Shown here in pieces: positions 1 through 11,378 of a DNA stretch of 64,000 nt. How positions within the stretch are numbered: position 1 is the stretch's first letter; each line of letters starts with the position of its first letter. The DNA is from Atriophallophorus winterbourni. Its lineage: Eukaryota; Platyhelminthes; Trematoda; Plagiorchiida; Microphallidae. Location: positions 1 to 64,000 of the forward strand of contig JACCGJ010014508.1 of NCBI GenBank assembly GCA_013407085.1. The letters are read 5' to 3'. The position numbers and the translations under genes were made by a program. Under the pieces are notes generated by a model. That model saw only the letters and a list, made by a program, of their open reading frames with translations. It made no database searches and had not been told where the DNA came from.

Positions 1-379
1 AGGGAATATCATGCGTCGACCAGATACACCTGTTCTTCGAAAGAACATTTAATGATTTCGTCATTAAGTCACTGCTTAATGTTTTTATTTCTTGGCATTC
101 TAGAAAACGAATCTTAACATTTGAAAGAGAGTTACAGAGTTCGTGTCTGCGCATAACTGAAAATAAGTCCAACTTATGTTTCACAGAAGCAGAAAGTCAA
201 GCTATCTTTTTCCCCAGAAGGTTTATTGGGTCCCGCTCACGCTTCCTAATATGAGAGGTAGACGAACTTCGAAGGCATGCTAAAATGTTATAATGAAAAA
301 TCGAGGAGATGCGCTCAAAGTTTGAGGGAAGAAAGAATTCTGTCCAGTCGTATGTTCTAAGAATATGCGAAAGACGCAA

Positions 380-900
380 GTTATCATATTATGGTCGCAA
401 CCGGGTAGTGGAGCTGAGATTTCAACGTTGGTGGGATCAGTGCCTAAAGTTAAAATCAAATCTTAAACGCTGGACAGCCTCGTAGGCTTCTTCACGGATT
501 GTGTGAAACCTAAAAAAATGAATCGTTTTGGAGAAGGATGGAAATTTATTTGAAGAATACGGGGAGTTTCAGCAGGTGTATGGCATGTTGAAGTCTCCAG
601 CAATATTCTTATCACGCAAGGGGGCAATGGACGCCTCAGTAAAATCATTGATATGCTTATCAACAGTGAGTGTGGAAGGAGATGGCGGGTTTTAAATGCA
701 CCCTATGAGAGTGTCAAAAGAAGGTAAGGAGATCCAAAATGAGTCGTCTAGATCATCTAATATACGGGAACTATGTATTGTTGCTTGGAAATCTGTACTA
801 ACATAAATGAGAATACCACCACCACGAGTGTGGTTGCGGTCCCTACAAAACATAAAATAGTTGGCTAGTTCAAATGAAACGTTGGGAACGTCATTAGTTG
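380..900 (-). pseudogene. LINE APE-type endonuclease remnant
   Basis: Minus-strand fragments in changing frames match an apurinic-type endonuclease: RGGGILIYVSTDF, then IAGDFNMPYTC, then DHNMITCV. The order and spacing fit the endonuclease of CR1/jockey LINEs. An in-frame stop lies just after GDFNMPYTC, and the frame shifts later, so no protein is made. Confidence 0.65.
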
Positions 901-1532
901 TCCACGTCTCTGTTATCTTCGTTTAAAGTTGCATTTGGAACATCATACATGGATAAACATTGCGGTCCAGACCTACCCAAACTGTAATTAACCCATTTTA
1001 AACAATTACTGTCGTATTCGTTGAAAACATGAACCTTTATCATTTATTTTTCCGATATTCTATCAACTTTATGTTTTGAACAAGCTAGCATCTGTACAAA
1101 TGTTATCCAACTATTTTTTACGGTTGTTAACAAAAAAAATATTTATGTTTGACCTTAACATTTGTATAGTTACCGTTTTATTTGATGTACTCATTCATGA
1201 AAACAAATGATCATGCATGGCATGACTTGGTGTAACCAAGAATATACATTATTATTATTATAGGAACTATTTCGTGTGGGTTTGAGAGCAAGAAATGTTA
1301 AAGGGTAGGGAGCTTAGAAATAATTGACCGAGCATTAAGTAAGAGAAGGCGAATTTTAGGATATTTCACATATGTAATAAAGAAAGATTTACACGGGTTG
1401 TTTGAAATTGATGGAGCTAATATGGGTAAGGGTTGTTGTAAAAGAAGAGAAAATTTTCTATTGGGCCATACATGTTTGAAAATGGGTTTATGTAAGCACC
1501 AAACTGATTCTTAATCATGAGGTGGCGCTGAT

Positions 1533-2108
1533 CTAGGAGACGTGGAGCGTATTGAAGGGGAGAAGTGTAGGGTCTTGAAGGAAGATAGTAATAGGGTTGT
1601 TTGGGATAAAAGGGACTTTTCGGGGGGATAATTGGATTAAGTGTGCCAGGAATAACCGGGAACCGTCTATGTACGGGGTGATAATTATATAAGCCATAAG
1701 ATGGATTATTTCCATCAAAATTTCACCCGACCGTATGGTTCCAATTGATGCGCGGTCCACCACGTAGTATGGGTGAATTTGATTTGAAGACTTTTTTGTG
1801 ACTTTAATTATAGGTCGAGCTGAGATCTGCAAACCTGCGGTGACGGTTTCATTAGTGAGTACCTGGCTATTAGGGCCAGGTGTTAATATTGCGTCATCAA
1901 TGTTCAACTTAGATTTAGCTGTTGGAGTGGTGGTACATGAGATAGCGATAACATCAGAAATTTGAGTTTCAGGTGCAGTAGCTGATGTGGAATTATCGAC
2001 AACATCCAAGTCTCTGAGGTTGCCGATATCAATTGAGTGTTTTACAACTTTAGAAACCTTGCGAAGGCACTTCCGTTGTAAAGGTGTGTTGTCAGGCTTG
2101 ATCAACAC
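1533..2108 (-). pseudogene. LINE ORF1 remnant
   Basis: A 191-codon open stretch on the minus strand continues, after frame changes, from the ORF1 start motif at 2590-2330. It has no intact nucleic-acid chaperone domain that I can recognise. It precedes the endonuclease pieces of the same element, as expected for ORF1 followed by ORF2. Confidence 0.5.
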
Positions 2109-2689
2109 ATTAGAAAATTGCGGTAAAAGTTGTAAAACTTGTTGTTTATTAATTATGTGTGACGCATAATTTTCTTCAGTAAATTTTATTGAAATCGGTG
2201 CATTACTACGATTGGGAGATTTTCTGAGTCTAGTAACAGATGCTGAGTCTAGGGGAAGCCATATCGCGACAGAAATATCTTTTTAAGATCGACTAAAGAA
2301 TATCTGTCAGCCACGTTAAGAAGAATAAGATTTTGGCACGGCTTCGACGCTGCTCAATTTCTGAGGTTAGCGACTCTATAAATCGACCCGTGCGTTGGAG
2401 TAAATCAGAGTCTAACACACAACTAGGGTTAAGTAGAATGGTAAGCGGCTCTAAGATATTGCAAATTTTCGAAACCGTGGACAGCTTGGCCGTGACGGAA
2501 TCGATCTTGTTTTCTAGGTTTTGTACCGTGGACAGAACCGTAGATATATTTTCGTCCAGAAAAACGCAACATTTTTTAAATTGAGATGTAGTACGGTATG
2601 CTGTTCTTGACTATTTCGAATATTTGTAATGCGACATTATGATCCGGAATAAAATACGTAAAGTGTGATGACGAGAATAATGATTTGCC

Positions 2690-2841
2690 GAATTTCGAAC
2701 ACCTGTTTTTTTAACAATGAACCAACTTTGGCAGTAGTGCGTGCTCCCATGAAGCTTTTACCGACAGAAATTCTAGACGCTCGATTGGCTTTTCAGCCAT
2801 TAAAAAGTCCCGGGACAACTGAACTGAACTGAACTGAACTT
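2690..2841 (+). repeat. CR1-like LINE 3' end with (ACTGA)n tail
   Basis: This stretch matches the 3' UTR at 9060-9203: both have TTTGGCAGT, then GACGCTCGATTGGCTT, and end in tandem AACTG. It is the 3' stub of a separate, 5'-truncated copy. A weaker echo (GGCTCGATTG...TTAGCCAC) sits at 2960-3010. Confidence 0.6.
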
Positions 2842-3060
2842 TTTGTGAGGGGAAATTTTCTATTGCCTACCAGATTACTCTCATACCAGAAGAAAGTTGT
2901 GGAGATATTGTTTGTAGTGGGGAACCCTATTCTGTGGCATACCAACGATAAATATGTGGAGGCTCGATTGTCTTATTAGCCACTTACGGTCATTCGCAAA
3001 CTAAACTTAACAGAAAAGAAACTTTCCAATCGATGGCTTACATGACTATGTGCTGACTGC

Positions 3061-3759
3061 ATGAAGTCCGTGGAAACTTTGGTTGAGGAGCGTAAGCGTC
3101 TCGAGGAACGTAAGCGTTCTCCACGTCCATCTCCGAAACTCAAAACGTTTGCCGAAGTAGCTAGGTCAGTGGTCCCGTCTACCTCCAGCCAGCATACCAC
3201 TTCTTTGAGAACACAGAAGGTGAAATCACCACCATCCTCCTGTCCTCCAAAGGCTCCCTGGAAAAAAGTTAAAGAAAATAAGGGTGTTCACATTAGCCCG
3301 ACTAAGGACGTTCGCGCTCTAGCTCGTGAAGTCCACCATTCAGGAAACGTGGTTGCTAAGCTACAAGCAGGAAACCATGTCAGTTCAACACGGACTAAAA
3401 ATGTCCTGATTTTAACGCAGGTTCAGCCTTTTATCCGAGAATCAAAGGCTCGTAAGGACAGCGATCGGAGAAAGGTTATCGACCTACTCCGTGCTTCAGG
3501 CATGAGACCGACTACTCCGCTGAAGCGAGTTCACAGGGCCGGGAAATGGAGGGGTGGCCCAAATGACGCATCTACCAGATCGCCGCGGCCAATTGTAGTC
3601 GAATTCACAAAGCAATGTGATCGCGACTACTTCCTTTCGAAAGCAGAGAAACTTAACTGCGTCGAGGGAAAATGCATCGTTCAACCTGACACCCCGGCAC
3701 ACCTGAAAACTTCTAGCCCAAATAGAGCTAAAAAAGTCAAAGTTAGTTGTTACTCGTAG
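3061..3759 (+). pseudogene. LINE ORF1 protein
   Basis: A 232-codon ORF starts with a charged, Lys/Arg/Glu-rich stretch (residues 1-35), then a Pro/Ser/Lys-rich linker. Its C-terminal part contains RRKVIDLLRASGMRP and, after a basic patch, RPIVVEFTKQCDRDYFLSKA, which resembles the RNA-binding region of CR1/jockey ORF1 proteins. The likely role in a live element was binding element RNA. The ORF ends in a stop; a further 79-codon piece (3806-4045) in another frame may be its remaining C-terminus. Confidence 0.6.
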
Positions 3760-4059
3760 TTCAACAAATTCGCTCCAGAGTCGAAGCTTAGGAAATGACA
3801 ACAGTGTGTCGATGACGCTAACACAGGAGAATTATACTCCAACATTGAAGTGTGCCACTGTCGTGCTGCGTCCTTTAGAGGATGAATCGTGGATGAGTTG
3901 TAGTGACTCAGACCACGGAGATGAAATTAGATGTCAGGAGTTGTCGTCTGCTTCAAAAACGAATGCTGTATCTATTGATAAAATTCAGCCTTCAAAAAAC
4001 GCGAAGCAGCCTCAGGCATTACGCCCGAGGACAAAGAGCTCTTAGGTAGCCCTAACACC

Positions 4060-4984
4060 GGGAGTCTGGCCCCACATGATAGTGCTCTTCTGTTCTATAC
4101 AAGCGCTTGTAGCATTAGAAATAAATGGTCTGAACTCCTCTGTAGAGTTGACGACACCCACTACAAAATTGTGGGTGTCACGGAATCATGGTTGTCTCAT
4201 GATGACCACATACCAGCTTTAATCGCGGATATGTTTAGCGCCGTAAGAAGCGATCGACCTCTGGGTAAGCTAGCAGGAGGGGCGTTGCTCCTTATTGATA
4301 ACGCTATCTCCTTCGAGAACGAATGTGCAGATAATATCTGCCTTGCTCATGCATGAAAGCACGCGTATAGTTGCAAGCTGCGTCTACCGTAGTCCGAGCA
4401 CTAGTTTGGAAGAAGATGCTCTCTTGCAAATTGAGCTCTCGTCTCTTTTAGCCGTAGCACCACGTGTTGTAATCTTCGACTATTTTAATCTACCCGAAAT
4501 AAACTGGGAGTACCAAACCTCACATGCCCCAGGAGTCGCGAACGATTTTCTGGACTGGCTATACTCCAGTGCACTTTACCAACACGTAAACGAACCAAAT
4601 AGATTCAGAGAGGGTCAGTCTCCTTCTATTCTTGACCTAGTTATTTCAACTTCTGAGAGCGGTGTACAAAATTTGGTCTCACTGCCACCACTAGGAAAGA
4701 GCGACTACGTAGTGTTAGCCTGCGAGTTACTTCCGTCATTTGGTGAACCCCCACTCAAGACGTCTCGAAGCTTACACAGGATCGACCCTGCTTCCCTATT
4801 ACAGGCAGGCGCGCTACTCCCATGGCAAAACATTGACCATGTGGATAGGATGTGGGGACAGATCAAGAAAAACATACTCCAACTTCAGGATCGATTCGCT
4901 CCTCTCTTACCCGTTCGCAAAAAAGGTGAACCTCAATGGTGGTCAGCCTCAGTTTCCCGTAGCGTACGTCACCGCGACGCAAAA
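4060..4984 (+). pseudogene. LINE endonuclease, catalytically damaged
   Basis: Translation gives IRNKWSELLCRVD, VGVTESWLSHDDH and KLAGGALLLIDN in one frame, then ASCVYRSPSTSLEEDALLQ and LDLVISTSESGVQN in another, which is the usual order of an APE-type LINE endonuclease. The GDFN motif reads FDYFNLPEINW, so the catalytic Asp is lost. The SDH motif reads SDYVVL, so the catalytic His is lost as well. A frameshift lies near 4350. Confidence 0.75.
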
Positions 4985-5089
4985 TAAAGGCGTTATAAGC
5001 TTACTCCCTCATGTGGGACCTGGGCCCGTTACAAAGAAGCGCGAAACATAGCTTTTTCCAAGATACGTGCAGCAAAGATTTCTTTCGAA

Positions 5090-6849
5090 ATGAGATTCGC
5101 TCAAGAGGCCCATACTTATCCGAAACGTTACTACAGCTACGTTCAATCTAAAGGGTCAACACGAAAAGGTGAAGGTACCTTGAGAAGGGACGATGGCTCA
5201 GCCGTCATTGCAAGCACTGAAAAGACTCAATTGTTTTCCTCGCATTTTCAAGGAGTACAACGCCGAGATTATAACTCGAAAGTCTCTGCTCCATTACTTC
5301 AATGTGTACTCGCTAATCGCCCTCTTTGCACTGACCTTACATTCAAGATACACAATGTCGAAAATATATTGGCCAGCCTAGCTTACAACAAGTCGGCAGG
5401 GCCCGATCGCATCCATCCACAAATGATCAGATTGCTAGCGCCTATATTAGCTGTGCCGATCACAGAACTTTTCACATAATCCCTCAGTCAGGGTACCCTT
5501 CCTTCGGACTGGAGAACAGCCGTTGTAGTGCCTATCCATAAGGGAGGAGCTTCCTCGGCGGTCAAAAATTACCGCCCGGTTAGCCTCACTAGTTTACTAT
5601 GTAATGTTATGGGAAGATTGATCCGCGATAAAATATGTGGATGTTTAACCAAACACTCTCTTTTTGAATGGCGCACAACACGGCTTCCTAAAAGGTAAGT
5701 CATGTCTGACAAATTTGTTGAGCTTTCTAAACGAGGTTACTAAGGGGATGGATGATGGTATTGCTGTAGAAGTCTTCTATCTCGACTTTAGTAAGGCTTT
5801 TGATTCAGTCAACCATAGGCTCTTGCTTCTCAAACTCTCAGCCATAGGAGTATCAGGAAACCTTCTGGGCTGGATGCGAGCATTCCTTAGCGACCGTTCC
5901 TTTACTGTCAGGGTAGATGATACTTACTCCGCAAGTGTGCATGTAACGAGTGGGGTTCCCCAGGGCTCAGTCTTGGGGCCGTTGCTGTTCCTCATCTTCA
6001 TTGATGATCTAGCCAGCCAACTGCGCTCACCCTGTTATATGTTTGCTGACGACGTTAAAATTGTCGGTAGGTCGGATAACTCCGATCTGATAAGTGATGT
6101 GGAAGCTGTAACAGCATGGGCGGGTAAGTGGGACCTTCCCCTTAACCTAGATAAGAGTCACTTGCTCTCTACACTGGCAGGCAACATGACTGTGTCTACG
6201 CCCTCAGCTCACGCGGAGTTCCGTAGGGTAAAGTCTACTAAGGACCTAGGAATCGTAGTCTCCGCAAACTTTAAGTGGGCTGACCAATGTGCTGCTGCAG
6301 CTCAAAGGGGCAGGAGGGAACTCTTTCGACTACATTCGGCCCTCACTTGCAGAAAAGCTGAGGTGCTATTGCCCCTCAACAAGGCAATAGTAAGGCCACA
6401 TCTAGAATACTGCATCCAGGCTTGGAAGCCGTATTACCAGAAGGATATAGTGCAGCTAGAAAAGGAACAGAAGCTGGCCACTCGCATGATCGAGGGGTTA
6501 GCATATACCAATTATGGAAATCGTCTAATAACACTAGGATTTTTTTCTCACTTAGGAGGAGGCAACCTAGGGGGATCTTATAGAGACTTTCAAGGTTGTC
6601 AAAGGATTAAGTTGTCTAGAATTCGATGACTTCTTTCGGTTCTCTCCTTTGGTTGGTACAGGAGGGCACAGTCTCAAGCTATGTAAACAGCACACCAGGC
6701 TCGAATCCAGAACGCACTTCTTCAGCATCCGTATAGTGAACGCGTGGAACTCACCTACCGCAGAACTAATATTGGCAACTTCAGTAATTGCGTTCAAACA
6801 TGGGCTGGACGAACGATGGCAGGTGCTTTTCCCGGAGCATTACCCTTAA
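5090..6849 (+). pseudogene. LINE reverse transcriptase, broken
   Basis: Reverse transcriptase of the LINE, split over several frames. Visible blocks are SAGPDRIHPQMIRLLAP, WRTAVVVPIHKGGASSAV, NYRPVSLTSL, then YLDFSKAFDSVNHRLL, SGVPQGSVLGPLLFLIFID and the catalytic FADDVK box (5664-6629). The C-terminal block KRPHLEY-type region (VRPHLEYCIQAWKPYY) is present. The last segment (6649-6849) in another frame ends HGLDERWQVLFPEHYP. The stop after 5476 and frameshifts near 5690 and 6560 inactivate it. Confidence 0.85.
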
Positions 6850-7100
6850 GACTAAATCCCTCATTTTTATGATAAAATAAAACAAAAATATTCGAAAAAC
6901 ATTTTGAAACACAAAAAAGAGTTTCTTTTTCATTTTTTCGCATTCGTGGAAATAAACTACTATCCATCGTGTTTTCATTCGATTGGACATGCAACATGCA
7001 TAACTCTCTCACCTTTCGGTGATGAGACATCTCCCATCTTCCATTCACAGTTACACACTCCTGTGTTACTTACGAATCAATCCTTGTAGTGGTATGTGTT
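6850..7100 (+). other. AT-rich LINE 3' flank
   Basis: This stretch is AT-rich, with ATAAAATAAAAC just after the LINE stop. It could be a remnant 3' UTR. I see no gene in it. Confidence 0.3.
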
Positions 7101-9203
7101 TTCAAGCACATCTCCGAAAGAATCTGGGCACTCGTTTCGACTTGGTCGACGTGATCAGTGGTGTAGGGGATTTGAAACTGGAGGACGGAAAAGTTGCCAA
7201 TACCGACCTGTCTAAGGCGACTGCCTTCTCAGGGGTTTTCAGTAGCGTTCAACGACGGGATAATTCTTCAAACGCACCGTCAGGTCTGCTTAACCTGACA
7301 CCTGGTGTCCATGTATTAGATGAGTTGTCCTTCAATGAGACTGAGGTGTTTGACGCTCTTATCCATGTTCGGGTCAACAAATCTGAGGGACCGGACGGCA
7401 TCTACTCAATTATGCTTAAAAATCTTGCCTCAGTGCTTGCCGAACCGTTTCGCCAGCTCTTTAATTCATGCCTGCAACTAAGAGTTGTTCCCAGTAAGTG
7501 GAGGGAAGCCATAGTCGTGCCAATACACAAGGGTGGTTGCAGGTCAACTGTTGGTAGCTATAGACCGGTCAGCCTAACCAGCACAGTCTTGAAAGTAATG
7601 GAAAAACTGCTGCGTGATAAAATCTGTCAGCATTTTTGTCGGCATTCTCTGTTGAGTGTAACTCAGCATGTATTTCCTAAGGGTAGATCCTGTCTGACTA
7701 ACCTCCTTAGCTTTCTCAATACTGCCACTAAAAGGATGGATGAAGGGAAGCCTGTCGAAGCCCTCTACCTAGACTTCAGCGAGGCCTTTGCTTCCGTAAA
7801 TCACCGCCTTGTAGAGATTAAGCTTGCAGCCAAAGGCATACGGGGTATTCTACTTGCTTGGATAAAGGCCTTCCTTACAGGTAGGACATTCCGAGTGAGA
7901 GTAAGATGTACGCTGTCGAATCAAACCGACGTGATCAGTGGTGTACCCCAAGGTTCGGTACTTGTCCCTCTTCTATTCCTGATTTTCATCGATGACTTGT
8001 CCCCTGAATTGAAGTGCCCATGCTTCATTTTCGCGGATGATGTGAAATTCATCGGATCAACGGATGAAGATACCTTGATGCACGACCTTGAGCGGGTCAT
8101 AAACTGGTCATACCAGTGGGATCTCCCACTGAACCTAAATAAGAGCCAACTCTTGTCAACACTGGTTGATAAGATTTCGGTCCAGGTGGCGGGGAATTCC
8201 CTCAGTGTTAACGCCACACAGTGTGTTAAGGATTTGGGTGTACTGGTTAGGGCTGACTTCAAATGGGAGGACCAATGTGCCGCTGCGGCTCAGCGTGCAC
8301 GCAAGGTACTTTTTCGGCTGAAATCAGTGCTATCGAGCAGAAGACCCGATGTATTCCTGCCACTGTACAAGGCATTAGTTCGGCCGCATCTTGAATACTG
8401 TGTTCAGGCGTGGTGTCCTCACTACAAAAAGGACATCCTTCGACTTGAAAGTGTACAGCGCCTCGCAACTCGCATGATTGAAGGTCAGCGAGGGAAACCG
8501 TACGCTGTGCGCCTAATGTCTCTCGATCTTTTCTCCCTTAGGCGCCGTCGTTTAAGAGGTGACTTAATAGAAACCTTTAAGATCTTGAAGGGTTTGAGTG
8601 GCGTGCAAATGAACGACTTCTTTACCTTAAGTCCCGAGCTGGGCACCCGGGGCCACTCACTTAAAATTGCTAAGAAACGATGTCGGCTAGACTCCAGGAA
8701 ACACTTTTCAGCCTTAGGGTTGTTAACTTCTGGAACATTCTTCCAGAAGAACTTATATCCTGCAGTACCGTGTCTAGTTTTAAGCAGGGGTTGGACCGCA
8801 ACTGGGGTAAGTTGTTTCCTGAATACTCGCCTTAATTGCTTTACAAGCTTAGGTTTTTCATCTTTTAGCGTTATCCCGTAAATATAGTGAGGGCTAGAGT
8901 TCTCTGTGCTTTTTAATTTTTATTATACACAATGCTACTTCAGCTAACCTCTCACCGTGCTGGTGAAGAGAAACTGCTTCTTCTTTCTCCAGCATCGGCT
9001 ATAACGCGGTGCTTCCTAAGTTCAACCCGGATAATCTCTTGGCTTCGCGATCGGCGAAGATTTCAAACAGACAAAAAGAATATACGTTTTGGCAGTGGTG
9101 GGTGCTTCTCTGCAGCTTTCCACCGAAAGAAATTCTGGACGCTCGATTGGCTTGTTAGCCACATACTGTCCTGTGCAAACTGAACTGAACTGAACTGATA
9201 CTG
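7100..9203 (+). mobile_element. CR1-like LINE, 5'-truncated
   Basis: The second plus-strand LINE starts inside the region upstream of the RT palm, as most CR1 copies do after incomplete reverse transcription. It keeps the whole RT, a 3' UTR (8845-9175) and an (ACTGA)n tail at 9177-9203. Its RT differs clearly from the neighbouring element at many positions, so the two are separate subfamilies and not a tandem duplication. Confidence 0.85.
7131..8881 (+). pseudogene. LINE reverse transcriptase, one late frameshift
   Basis: A long open frame holds all RT blocks: SEGPDGIYSIMLKNLAS, WREAIVVPIHKGGC, YRPVSLTSTVLKVMEKLL, YLDFSEAFASVNHRL, SGVPQGSVLVPLLFLIFID and IFADDVKFIG. After the palm come VRPHLEYCVQAWCPHY and LRRRRLRGDLIETFKILKGL, typical of CR1. 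Near 8707 one base appears to be missing: the open frame drifts into unrelated sequence, while the next frame continues LRVVNFWNILPEELI to a stop near 8835 (LFPEYSP). The substitutions SKAFD to SEAFA and LGPLL to LVPLL also suggest decay. Confidence 0.85.
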
Positions 9204-10189
9204 ATAAAGGTCACGTGATTCCCCTAGAGCCGCGCGCATTTCCATTTGAATCGTTTATTTCCTCGTGATGCATGCGTTTAATTGGGAGCCGAAATTTTAG
9301 CCAAAAATGAAGCTTATGTAACACTTCGCTTCCTCTGAAAATCTCTGAAAATGCTTTTGATTAAATTTTTCGACTATTTTTTCAAACGATTTTGTTTGTT
9401 GCGCCACTTTTTCGCGAGCTCGTGTTTGATGCTTCCTGGTAGAATTTGGTACACCTTTTTGCTTGTCTGTCATAAATCTCTCTTTTCTGGTGTTCTACTT
9501 TGCTACTGATAAGTCAGTATAAAGTTCAAACGAAACTAGTTCTCCTATTGTCGACACCGTGTGGTTGCAAATTTAACTTCGATAAGATATTGTGGTACAG
9601 GATGGATACAATTTTTATGTAAACCACAATATTCTACACAGAAAATTAAAGTTTTGAGCAAATTTTAGTAGAAGACAGTGAAAATGATTCGGTTGTGTTT
9701 GAAAAAGTGAATATTTTGAAGTACAACAATAGTGCGCTATGATGAATAGTCACAAATATATAGTGGAAAAAAGCTACAAGGTTAATGGAATAACCAAAGA
9801 TAGTCAACACGTTGTGCCTGAAGGAGTTCAAGCGGTTCAGTAAAATGGTCGAAGAGATACGTGCTTCATATTTGTTGGGACAAAAAACGCTATGAAAAGT
9901 GGGAAAAAATATGGTACAGCATCAACGATTATAATCGTGATAAAAGCATGATTGAGAATTGCGTATTGTGATGAAAATGGAGGTAATGACAAAGGTAACG
10001 CGTTTCAAGCAAAGGGAATCTGGATGGCAAAGAAATGTCAGTTCAACCTGCACCGTACGGTAAACAGTGAGGTGCCGCGAAATTAGGTTAGCGTTGAATG
10101 TCGCGAGAGTGGCATACCGATGATTAATGGGAAATCGTTTTAAGCTGAAATTAGGTTCTTGACATTTCAATCTGTTTTCAATTTTCCAG
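9204..10189. other. No gene seen
   Basis: About 1 kb of AT-rich sequence between the LINE cluster and the first SINE fragment. It could contain the promoter or 5' UTR exon of the first DIS3L2-type gene, but I see no motif that proves this. Confidence 0.3.
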
Positions 10190-10283
10190 TATGTCGGTCT
10201 ACGTCTGGACAAGCTGACAGTATCTCAGTCCAAGTGCAGTCCATGACTGCGGCACCACCTTTGTCCAGGCTTGAACATCAAGA
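10190..10283 (+). repeat. SINE fragment (3' half), diverged
   Basis: Matches the 3' half of the SINE family (TATGTCGGTCTACGTCTGG, then CTGACAGTATCTCAG). The tail is lost. Confidence 0.6.
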
Positions 10284-10504
10284 ACAATGCGCCCTATGGG
10301 CTCGCAAGATTCAATGCGGCGCATGCTAAATGGTTATCGACGTCAGAACTAGTTACTTGAAGCATTACTTCTGCCAGTTCATCGTGCAAATGCAAGATTA
10401 ACAGAATTTATCACTTAATTGAAGGTTGAAATAAAAATCGGAAAATTGGTAATGCCCTTGTCGTTCCGTCACTAAACTATTCGACTTTGATTCTCATATC
10501 GACG

Positions 10505-10742
10505 TATTGATGTACCAATGTGCACTCGTGCAGCATTTCTGTGCTGTGCGGCTAACATCGTGCTTAATTGATTAGCCAACGGTAGTGAGCTGCTTGCGAG
10601 TACACGCCGGAGTCTCACTACCATTTCTATTTCCCCCTCATATCTGTCTAGGCCTGGGCAACCTGACAATATCTTAGCCCACGTGCAGTCTCTGACTGTG
10701 CGGGACTTTGCCTGGATCAGGCTTGTGCTTTCATACATACAT
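10505..10742 (+). repeat. SINE, full length
   Basis: Runs from the head (GTGCACTCGTGCAGCATTT) to the tail CATACATACATA. It keeps the A-box-like TTAGCCAACGGTAGTGAGC and both small hairpins. Confidence 0.8.
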
Positions 10743-10865
10743 ATTGATTATTTATACATACGTGAATTCAGGCCTTGAGCCAAGCGGTGCTACAGTCATC
10801 GACTGTATGTAGTTCTAGTTGTTTGTTAGCTGTATACAAGTTTGGCTTATTTCTCATCCGTTTCT

Positions 10866-10987
10866 GGAGATCGCGTTTCTACCCCCCCTCATATCTGTCT
10901 GTGCCTTGGCAACCTGACAGTATCTTAGCCCACGTGCAGTCTCTGACTGTGAGGCACTTTGCATGGATCACGCTTGTGCTTTCATAC
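10866..10987 (+). repeat. SINE, 5'-truncated
   Basis: Begins in the pyrimidine tract before ATATCTGTCTGTGCC and ends in CATACTGTACCAT. Confidence 0.75.
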
Positions 10988-11378
10988 TGTACCATGTTGA
11001 CAAACAGATGAAAATGTTCCCATCCAAGACCTGTGCATTATTTTTGCGTTAGGTCAGTCTAAACCACGTCAGTAGACCAGTAACAATATCAATCATGACA
11101 CAATAAGATCCTTAGATGGAGTGAGACGTTATCTAAAGTACTACGGAACCTTTAGAAGATCAAGCATACTCACTTTCATGATATGCTTACACGTTGAATT
11201 GCAGAAGTTTTTTATTTTATAAACTGTATCGTCATTTGAATATCCGGATGTGTGTGCGTTATATGTATTCTTTTCTGTTTTCCCGTGATTTCCTGATTTC
11301 ATCACGATTTTTTTGAATTTAGTATTGCACTTTTCGCTGAACTATTAATGTTAACAATGGTTTATTTTGTTTTCTAGA

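Larger units (their letters stand above)
1..2640 (-). mobile_element. CR1-like LINE, degraded, 5' portion
   Basis: A non-LTR retrotransposon lies on the minus strand with its reverse transcriptase beyond the left edge. Minus-strand reading of 2590-2330 gives a coiled-coil-like ORF1 start followed by EQRRSRAKILFLLNVADRY, the motif that opens the RNA-binding part of many LINE ORF1 proteins. Reading on, 2108-1533 is an open ORF1 remnant. Between about 900 and 380 the endonuclease can be seen in pieces: RGGGILIYVSTDF, IAGDFNMPYTC (the GDFN catalytic motif) and CDHNMITCVF (the terminal SDH-type motif). Stops and frame changes break it throughout, so it is dead. Confidence 0.75.
2940..6849 (+). mobile_element. 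CR1-like LINE, near full length, inactive
   Basis: ORF1 (3061-3759), endonuclease (about 4060-4984) and reverse transcriptase (5090-6849) lie in order on the plus strand. The RT motifs and the C-terminal block after the palm place it in the CR1-like group. Frame changes or stops near 4350, 4985, 5477, 5690 and 6560, and lost endonuclease residues, show it is inactive. No (ACTGA)n tail follows at 6850-7080. Confidence 0.8.

Noticed and set aside
10505..10742. Hammerhead ribozyme in the SINE (as in schistosome Sm-alpha elements)
   Set aside because: No CTGANGA core with a following GAAA element in the copies read.
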